From: Ministeria vibrans ATCC 50519
Taxonomy: Eukaryota; Opisthokonta; Filasterea
Assembly: GCA_943704425.1 (NCBI GenBank)
Contig: CALSCP010002431.1
Location: forward strand, 1 to 22,550
DNA: 22,550 bases
Reading direction: 5' to 3'
Under the pieces are notes generated by a model. That model was not told the DNA's origin. It worked only from the letters and a program-made list of their open reading frames with translations, and made no database searches. Position numbers and translations under genes: made by a program. How positions within the stretch are numbered: the first letter of the stretch is position 1; each line of letters starts with the position of its first letter. Below, piece after piece: positions 1 to 6,665 of the stretch.

Positions 1-110
<110 letters not shown>

Positions 111-206
111 TTCACTTTTTCACTGTACTCGTATTCACTCTATTTTCATTTACCTGCGTCTCTCATTCTCTCTTTCATTCGCTCTCTTTTTGTCACCTCT
201 ACTCAG

Positions 207-410
207 TACATTGAGTTTGTGGCAGACCGTCTTCTGCTCTCACTGGGCTGTGACAAGCACTACAACGCGACAAACCCCTTTGGCTTTATGGAGCTTATTT
301 CCCTCCAGGGCAAGACAAACTTCTTTGAGAAGCGCGTGGCCGAGTACCAGAAGTCAGGTGTCATGACCGATAAGGCCGACCAGAAGTTTTCGTTGGATAT
401 GGACTTTTGA
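207..410 (+). CDS. Ribonucleoside-diphosphate reductase small subunit (R2), C-terminal exon, 5'-partial
   Basis: This is the last exon of class I ribonucleotide reductase R2, the subunit that houses the diiron-tyrosyl radical cofactor and lets R1 reduce ribonucleotides to deoxyribonucleotides. The 67 visible residues begin [15 protein letters not shown] and include [21 protein letters not shown], the conserved R2 C-terminal region, then EYQKSGVM. They end in FSLDMDF, matching the R2 C-terminal heptapeptide (typically F-T-L-D-A-D-F) that docks in R1. The acceptor CAG at 204-206 precedes codon TAC in phase 0, and the stop is TGA at 408-410. Iron ligands and the radical tyrosine are in exons left of the window. 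The family call is very safe; only the tail is present. Confidence 0.96.
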   Translation, partial: YIEFVADRLLLSLGCDKHYNATNPFGFMELISLQGKTNFFEKRVAEYQKSGVMTDKADQKFSLDMDF

Positions 411-417
411 ATCATGC

Positions 418-423
418 TTTATT
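418..423 (-). promoter_or_regulatory. Putative polyadenylation signal (AATAAA) for the SPRING1-like gene
   Basis: The plus strand reads TTTATT, giving AATAAA on the minus strand about 60 nt past the SPRING1-like stop codon and only 8 bp beyond the R2 stop. It is the only canonical hexamer in this tight convergent gap, so the minus-strand transcript probably ends inside the R2 transcribed region. Confidence 0.5.
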
Positions 424-482
424 TTTCAATACAGAATGTTTGCGTGTGTGTGTGTGGAAGGAAATAGAATTACATACGACAG

Positions 483-1217
483 TTACATGTAGCAGAAACG
501 AGCTGAGGGGTTGCGAAAGGCGTTTTGATGGACAACGCTGCGCGAGGAGGTGCGGCACTCAATGCGACAAAAGCCAAAGGAGTCGGAGACTGTGCGAAAG
601 ACGCGTCGATGGGCGCGCGTGAGGAGTTGGAGGACGAGGGAGCGCATAGAAGGGCGCAGACAGCAGGAGACGCACTCTTCGTAGGTGGGACAGCAGCCGG
701 TCTTGCTGTCACACCTTTGGCACGTGTATTGTTCACTCTGCGTGGGGTCGCAACAGCCCGAAGCGAGAAGAACATCAATCGGACAGAGAAAACCTGAAAA
801 TAACGTAGTAAATAATCGCTTTTTCTCTCAGCACTTACCTTTGTCGTCTGTGATGTGATCGGGTCCTTGCACAGTGTTACGACACTCAAGAGTCTGTAGC
901 GTGATGGAAGAGAGCAGCGTCATAAGAGAACGAGAGAGAGAGAGAGAAACGGAATTGACAGGCGGACGTACAAAGTTGGACAAGACTGATCGTTGCATGG
1001 CAGCCTTTACAATCTGCTGCTCTTTCGTCCGTATCCCATGCCAGGCTGACTCGGGTGGAGACAGCGGGCTCAAGTCGCCAAAGTGGAAGAAGGGGCGTTT
1101 GGACTGGGACTCGGGATGGAGTAAGCGCCACTCGCGATACTGCCCTATTCGGTGGACTACGTACAATAGGAAGCAAATGACAAGGGTGAATACGATCGGT
1201 TGGCGTCGTATTCTCAT
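483..1217 (-). CDS. SPRING1: SPRING1 (C12orf49/UPF0454) homologue, SREBP-pathway regulator of the Golgi
   Basis: Two exons, 1217..839 and 793..483, are joined across a 45-nt intron (donor GTAAGT, acceptor TTTCAG, phase 1) and give 229 residues. An N-terminal cytosolic RIRR stretch and one hydrophobic helix (about residues 8-24) indicate a type II Golgi/ER membrane protein. The lumenal part carries the family's cysteine signature: ECRNTVQGPDHITDDKGF at 111-128 (animal form CRNSIQGKHLITDELG), GCC at 139-141, CQRCDSKTGCCPTYEECVSC at 151-170 (animal pattern C..C...GCC..YEYCVSCC), and CRTSSRSVVHQN near the end. In animals SPRING supports site-1 protease activity and SREBP processing; the role here is inferred. 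The linker at residues 88-104 is Ser/Leu-rich because a GA/CT microsatellite is translated through. The ATG at 1217 is preceded by an in-frame TTG. Confidence 0.87.
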
Positions 1218-1271
1218 CAAATTTCAACAAAAAAGAGAGATAATGAGTAGATAATCTGATAATCTGTATTT

Positions 1272-3138
1272 TCAAGCACTCCACTCAGCGAAAAAGTCAT
1301 TGCCCTTATCATCAACCACAATGAATGCCGGAAAGTCCACCACGTCAACCTTCCACACGGCCTCCATTCCCTAAACAACAGAAGAAGAATTGATCAAAAT
1401 CAAAAAAAAACGAATCAGTTTCAAATCGGAATAATATATGTTATCTCCTTACCAGCTCAGGGTACTCTAGCACTTCGACCTTTTTGATGTTATCCTGGGC
1501 CAGAATTGCCGCAGGTCCACCGCTAAACCACAAAAAGAATGAATAAACAATAAACCCTCCATCCAATAGAGAGTCTTACATTGAGCCCAAGTAGAAGCCG
1601 CCGTGCTTCTGGCAGGCGCGCGTGACGGCCTTGGAACGGTTTCCTTTGGCAAGGGTGACCATTGAGCCGCCATTTTGCATAAAAACGTCGACGTACGAGT
1701 CCATACGACCCGCTGTCGTGGGCCCAAACGACCCGCTTGCGTACCCTTCGGGGGTCTTTGCGGGGCCCGCATAGTACACAATGTGGTCTTTGAGGTAGTC
1801 GGGCAGTGAGCCTGTGCGCGTGAGCCGTTCCAGCAGCGTCGCATGCGCAATGTCGCGCGCAACGACAATCGTACCAGTCAGCGAGAGCCGCGTGCGCACT
1901 GTCAGACGACTGAGCGTGGCGCGAATCGACTCCATAGGCTCATTCAGGTTGATCGACACCACATCCGTGCCCAGCGACTCTCCGCTGATATCCGGCATGT
2001 ATTGTGCGGGATCGCGCTCCAGCTGCTCCAGAAACACTCCGTCACGCGTGATCTTGGCGGTTGCTTGACGGTCCGCTGAGCAGCTCACCCCCAGTCCAAT
2101 GGGACACGACGCCCCGTGGCGTGGCAGCCGGATCACCCGCACGTCGTGGCAGAAGTACTTGCCACCAAACTGTGCGCCAATACCCAGCTCCTGGGTGTAC
2201 TGCTGCAGCTGTGCCTCGAGTGCCGTGTCGCGGAAGGCAGTGCCCTCGGCACTCCCACTCGTCGGGAGATTGTCCAGGTAGCGCGCTGACGCCAGCTTGA
2301 CCGTCTTGAGCGTCATTTCCGCTGACAAACCCCCCACGACAATTGCAAGATGGTATGGAGGACAGGCTGAGGTGCCAATCGTCTTGATTTGCGCGCCCAG
2401 AAACTCCAGAAGACTCTTTTCGTTGAGTACCGACTTGGTCTGCTGGTAGAGGAAGGTCTTGTTGGCCGAGCCGCCCCCCTTGGCCATGAACAGGAACTTG
2501 TAGGCGTCGCCGGGCGTCGCGTACAGCTCAATCTGCGCCGGCAAGTTCGTGCCCGTGTTCTTCTCCTGATACATGGTCAACGGTGCGTTTTGCGAGTAGC
2601 GCAGATTGCGCGTTGTGTACGTGTTGTAGACGCCGCGCGAGAGCGCCTCTTCGTCCGACGCATCGCCGTCCACCCACACGTTCTGGCCCTTCTTGCCCAG
2701 GACAATCGCCGTCCCGGTGTCCTGGCAACCGGGCAGAATTCCGCTCGCCGCAATGCACGCGTTTTTCAGCAGCTGCGTCGCGACGAAGCGGTCGTTCTTG
2801 GACGCCTCCGGGTCGTCGAGGATCTTCCTCAGTTGCGCGAGGTGGCCTGGGCGCAGCAGATGCGCAATGTCGGTCATGGCTTCGCTTGTGAGCGCCGTCA
2901 ACGCCTCAGGGCCGACGCGCAGAATCTCTCGGTCCCCAATCTTCTCCACCGACACAAATCGGCTCGCCTCCTCAAGGCGACGGTACGGCGTGGTGTCCTC
3001 GCCGACCATGGGAAACAGGTCGGTGTACTTGAAGGGTGGCGGGCTGGCGGGAGCGGCCGATGCGAGAGCGCTCGCATGAAGGGTTCGGGCGGGAGCCCCC
3101 ACCAGTCGTTGGCCCAGTTGGCTGATCCGCGAAAGCAT
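1272..3138 (-). CDS. Class I (4Fe-4S) fumarate hydratase, probably mitochondrial
   Basis: Catalyses reversible hydration of fumarate to malate (TCA cycle). Exons 3138..1580, 1522..1453 and 1370..1272 are joined across 57- and 82-nt introns and give 575 residues. The single-chain, two-domain length is typical of iron-sulfur (FumA/FumB-type) fumarases and unlike the class II enzyme of animal mitochondria. Three cysteines lie in the expected cluster motifs: GCQDTG (Cys138), TSACPPYH (Cys259) and HGASCPIG (Cys345). Other family blocks are [35 protein letters not shown] and [16 protein letters not shown]. The N-terminus ([27 protein letters not shown]) is Arg/Ser/Ala-rich and free of acidic residues, like a mitochondrial targeting peptide. 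I chose the ATG at 3138 because longer readings lack an ATG and this one places the presequence correctly. Confidence 0.95.
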
Positions 3139-3313
3139 CCGAATGAAGTAGACAGACGGCAAAAAGACTAAAAGAATGGAGTCAGTCACTACTGTCACAG
3201 ACTACAGATTACAGAATTCAGATCACATAATCCGACTCAGACTTCAGACGTTCGGATGACATATGGCTCATCACATGAGAATAATTAAAACTATTATTTA
3301 TCACATTCTCGAG
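3139..3313. promoter_or_regulatory. Divergent intergenic region between fumarase and gamma-glutamyl hydrolase starts
   Basis: Only 175 bp separate the start codons of two divergent genes, so promoter elements and both 5' UTRs must fit here. The sequence is moderately AT-rich with TAATTAAAACTATTATTTATC near the GGH side. I see no convincing TATA box. A shared promoter is inferred from spacing alone. Confidence 0.4.
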
Positions 3314-4806
3314 ATGAAATTGATTCTTGCACTTGCAGCGTGCATTGCGGCTGTGTCTGCTCTCAACTTTCGCCCCATCATTGGTAGGGGAGGTGTTGGC
3401 AATGAACTTTTCACATCTGACTCGCACTTAGGAATCATGACGGAGAAGTCGGGGGCGGACGGCGAGTACATTGCCGCTTCGTACATCAAGCACATCGAGG
3501 GCGCCGGCGGTCGCGCGGTGCCTATTCACTACAAACAGTCATTTGAGTGCGCTTCTGTTTTTTTTTTCCTTCTTCTTCTTTCCTCTTTCCTCACTCCTCC
3601 TCGTTCGCCCGCAGAGACCTCGACACGCTCTTTGACAGCATCAATGGGGTGCTTTTCCCAGGCGGCGGCATGGAGGCCAAGCCCGGCCAGACCTACTACG
3701 ACGCAACAAACGTAAACAAAGAACAACCACAGCACAACCCAAAACACATTTCTCTTCCCTTTTCAGCATATTTACAAGCGCGCCATTGCTGCGAACGACG
3801 CAGGAGACTACTTCCCGCTGTGGGGCACCTGTCTGGGCTTTCAGTTCCTGGCAGTAATGACGGCAGACGGCGAGGCGGTCCTCGAAAGTTGCGACAGCGA
3901 AAACTACACCATTCCCCTCAACTACACGGCCGACGCACAGCAGTCGCGCCTGCTCTCGGCGGTTCCGGCCGAAACCCGCGAGTGGATGCAAACCCTCCCC
4001 ATTACCATGAACAACCATCAGTCGTGTGTCCGCACCTCCGTAAGACAGACACAGACAGAGACAGAGAAACAGACAGACACAGACACAGACAGAGACAGAC
4101 AGACACAGACAGAGAGAGAGACAGAGAGAGAAAGGAGGGAGAAAGAAACAAAGTGATAGAGAGAGAGAGATACAAAGTGACGGAGAGAGTGTGTGTTTCT
4201 CATTCCGTGTCCCGCTTTTTTCTCAGAAATTTGCGTCCAATGAGAAACTCAATAGTTTCTACAATGTCATTTCAACCAATGTTGATCGTATTGGAAACGA
4301 ATTTGTCTCTACCTTTGAAGGTAAATACCAAACCCTATTGACAAACAAGCCTAACCCTAACGCCCCTTTAGCCAAGAAATACCCATTCTACGGAGTCCAA
4401 TGGCATCCCGAGAAAAACACTTATGAATGGACTCCCAAGGAAGTTATTCAACACACTTTTCCCGTAAGTCCAACACATCAAGCCATTCATAATCAAATAA
4501 CATCAACATTCATTTCACTCATAATATTTATTCTTATTCCTTTTTAGGCGGTAATGGCTCAACAGTCAATGGCAAACTTTTTTGTCAACGAAGGTTCAAA
4601 AAATCAAAAAAAAAAAAAAATCAAACAAAAAAAATCAAAACCACGCAAAGTTTTATTGATTGATTTTTATTGTAGCGCGAAAGAACTATCATAAGTTTGC
4701 GAGTGAAAAGACGGAAGAAACGACACTGATCTACTCGCAGGCAGACAAAGTGGTCTACACGGGCCCTCAGGGCTCCTCTTTCACTCAAGAATACATTTGG
4801 AATTGA
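3314..4806 (+). CDS. GGH: Gamma-glutamyl hydrolase (folate gamma-glutamyl hydrolase), secreted/lysosomal
   Basis: Cleaves gamma-linked glutamates from folate and antifolate polyglutamates in lysosomes or outside the cell. Eight exons: 3314..3383, 3432..3546, 3615..3711, 3767..4039, 4227..4320, 4372..4463, 4548..4593 and 4676..4806, giving 305 residues (human about 318). MKLILALAACIAAVSA is a signal peptide. RPIIGIMTEK...YIAASYIKHIEGAG and SINGVLFPGGG are family blocks. The class I glutamine-amidotransferase-like nucleophile is in WGTCLGFQ (Cys116) and the catalytic histidine in YGVQWHPEK (His228). The C-terminus runs FFVNEARKNYHKF...LIYSQ...YTG..SSF.QEYIWN as in animal GGH. Introns are 48, 68, 55, 187, 51, 84 and 82 nt; the first is a multiple of three without stops. 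The donor of intron 2 (3547) is chosen for best protein fit, and intron 7 uses GTTCAA. Confidence 0.93.
4046..4190 (+). repeat. ACAG/AGAG purine-rich microsatellite in GGH intron 4
   Basis: Degenerate CAGA, ACAGAC and GAGA runs fill most of the 187-nt intron at 4040-4226. Near the end it reads AAAGTGATAGAGAGAGAG and ACAAAGTGACGGAGAGAG, the reverse complement of the CT-tract/TCACTTTGT motif found in introns of other genes here. Confidence 0.85.
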
Positions 4807-5735
4807 AACAAACGTTTTTTATTGACCGATACTGATACATGGTAGTGTTTAGAAGAAAAAAAGAATACGTCCCGGTTCTTGTTGTTTGAATTGAATTGTT
4901 AATATATTTACGACAATAATAATTATTGATACTTCCACTGAACTTCACAAAAATTGTCGCTTTTCATTTGTTCTTCACTTTTTTCGTCACTTTTTTCTAC
5001 CACAACATTCCTTTCAGTTTTTCTACACAACCAAACGGTAAGTAGTAGAGGGTGAATAATTTTTTGTTCGTTTTGCACTGTTTGTGTTTTGTTTGTGCGA
5101 ACTTCTTTCGGCCGACTTTCTACTGTCTCTTCCCCCCCCCTCTTTATCACCTTGTGCTTCCTACCAGTATGTATAATTGGGTGTATGTTAACAGTCAGCA
5201 GCCGCAAAGGGAATTGTTGTTTGTTTGCAATTTCTCTCCATAACTTCAGTTGAGGAAAAGTTCGGGGAAAAATATCATTCTTTCAGACTTGGCAAAACAT
5301 ATGCGGCTTGAATCAATGGGCTCACAGCTGCTGTGCAAACCCAAATCCATGATAAAAGTCATCCGTGGAGGCCTGAAAGTGTTTGGATAATATTGTGGTT
5401 GGATGAACTTTTGGTCGAACTTTTAGAGAATTTTTTTGCTGTGGGTTTGTTTGTGGTTGAATTCGACATTTCTCGGTCCAACGAAGGAAATTTACACTCA
5501 CTGCGTATCAGGTGAAGAACTCCTTTGTAACTTTAGTCACCTTACAGTTTTACTTTGTCACGTGGGGGTTGGTTGGCAGCTGAACCTGCGAGGCATTGTG
5601 TTTGTGTTTGTGTTGTCGATTTGCTTACAAAACAAAGAGTAGCACAATGCGCAGCAAAATTGGAGTGTCTCAAAGAAGACCTCATACACGCACTAACAAA
5701 GTTATGATTGTTTGTTTGTGTTTTTGACAGACAGA
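4807..5735. other. AT-rich intergenic region without a supported gene
   Basis: About 930 bp after the GGH stop with T-rich, TTTGTTTG-rich sequence and many stops in all frames. Short open frames up to 94 codons exist on both strands, but none has recognisable motifs or the GC-rich codon use of neighbouring genes. I found no tRNA-like or rRNA-like sequence by eye. It presumably holds the GGH 3' end and upstream sequence of the next plus-strand unit. Confidence 0.5.
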
Positions 5736-5888
5736 ATGGGATTTTGGAGCAAAGTTGGAAAAGGAATTGCGAAACGGGCCGTCAAGGTTCACCCGGTCGT
5801 CTGGGTGGCGGTGACAGTGGGTGAAGTTGCTATTATCGCCGCGACGGGTGGTGGAGCGGCTGCGATTGCTATTGCGATTGCCTTTTGA
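5736..5888 (+). CDS. Possible 50-residue membrane-active or single-TM microprotein
   Basis: Not recognised. An ATG-to-TGA frame of 50 residues has two clear halves. Residues 1-20 (MGFWSKVGKGIAKRAVKVHP) are cationic and amphipathic with Trp4. Residues 21-50 are entirely hydrophobic or small (VVWVAVTVGEVAIIAATGGG, then alternating Ala/Ile), interrupted only by Glu30. It is noticeably GC-richer at third positions (GTC, GTG, GCG, GCC) than the AT-rich flanks, the main sign that it is coding. TTTTTGACAG just upstream could be an intron acceptor, so a 5' UTR intron or an extra exon is possible. The composition resembles small membrane-inserting peptides and tail-anchored microproteins; no function is assigned. 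Confidence 0.45.
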   Translation: MGFWSKVGKGIAKRAVKVHPVVWVAVTVGEVAIIAATGGGAAAIAIAIAF

Positions 5889-6021
5889 CACAACTTGACC
5901 AAAAGAAAGTGAAAACAAACCAAACAATAACTCACACCCCTTTCGCGCGAGAACTAAGTAATCAGCAGAAAAAAGAAGAAAGGAAACAACAAAACCACTC
6001 TAGGTCTTGTTGGTGCTTTAC

Positions 6022-6360
6022 TTAAGAAAACAAGGTTGCGGTAGTTTGAGGAGGGGAATAAGGAGTAGAGTCAGCGTGGGTCGGAGCAGAGGTAGAGTGG
6101 GAAGGGACTGAAGTCGATGGAGTAGGGACTGAATGAGAGTGAGAAGAAGCAGAATCGGAGTGAGAAACAGTAGAGTCAGCAGTAGGGAGTGGGTTAGAGT
6201 GAGACGTGGTGGTGTCAGCAGTCGGGACTGAGTCTGAGTGAGAAGGGAGTGAATGTGCATCTGGTGTGTCAGTGGCGGGTGTTGGAGGGACAATGGCAAT
6301 GGTGGGCGAAGGCGCACGCGCGACTTGCGCTGACGACGGTGGTGCTGCTGGTAGTGGCGG

Positions 6361-6393
<33 letters not shown>

Positions 6394-6510
6394 GGTTGTT
6401 TTTGCGATGGGGGTGGTGGGGGTGGCGGTGGTGGTCACTGTCACTGTGTTCTCTTTGGGTGCGCGGGTGGGAATCCGATGCAGCAGCCCATAACCAATAT
6501 CACACCCCAA
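6022..6510 (-). CDS. Ser/Thr/Pro-rich mucin-like repeat exon (hypothetical, 5' end unknown)
   Basis: Not recognised. The minus strand is open for 162 codons to a TAA at 6022. It encodes poly-Ala (11 residues from the GCA run), then Pro-rich sequence, then degenerate repeats of the type SHS-[DNHT]-[SP]-x-PT (residues about 85-155). Copies differ mostly at third codon positions on this strand (CCG/CCT, TCA/TCT/TCC, GAC/GAT), which suggests selection on the protein, as in O-glycosylated surface stalks. No ATG occurs in frame. The stretch may start at an acceptor (TTGTTTATAG, ending about 6516), so an upstream exon is needed, yet upstream on this strand lies the kinase coding exon in antisense. 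It may instead be a plus-strand 5' region with chance openness. Confidence 0.35.
6361..6393. repeat. (TGC)11 trinucleotide repeat
   Basis: Eleven TGC/GCA units. On the minus strand this encodes the poly-Ala of the Ser/Thr/Pro-rich frame; on the plus strand it gives poly-Leu or poly-Ala in frames lacking a convincing gene. Confidence 0.9.
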
Positions 6511-6540
6511 ACTATAAACAAGAAAGGTTACTCGTTTTCT

Positions 6541-6544
<4 letters not shown>

Positions 6545-6627
<83 letters not shown>
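6545..6627. repeat. (CT)n microsatellite ahead of the kinase exon
   Basis: About 83 bp of CT repeat followed by pyrimidine-rich sequence and the acceptor GATTTTAG (ending 6665). It is almost certainly intronic for the plus-strand kinase; the reading frame that passes through it as poly-(Ser-Leu) is an artefact. Confidence 0.92.
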
Positions 6628-6630
<3 letters not shown>

Positions 6631-6665
6631 ATTTTCGTTCCTCTTTCCCTTGCTCGCGATTTTAG

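Noticed and set aside
828-1284. Overlapping alternative minus- and plus-strand frames over SPRING1 exon 1
   Set aside because: Only the 839-1217 frame joins by splicing to the conserved cysteine exon.
2389-3171. 260-codon plus-strand frame across the fumarase gene
   Set aside because: Antisense shadow of a strongly conserved GC-rich coding exon; no motifs of its own.
3547-4341. Long plus-strand frame through GGH introns and exons
   Set aside because: It reads exons in the wrong frame and translates the intronic CAGA repeat; the spliced GGH model explains the region.
4349-4362. CCTAACCCTAAC telomere-like sequence (also TTAGGG near 14531)
   Set aside because: Only one or two units; in the GGH intron it sits where a branch point (CTAAC) is expected.
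4923-5642. Several 60-94 codon frames on both strands in the AT-rich spacer
   Set aside because: No motifs, no ATG context or codon bias matching neighbours; expected by chance.
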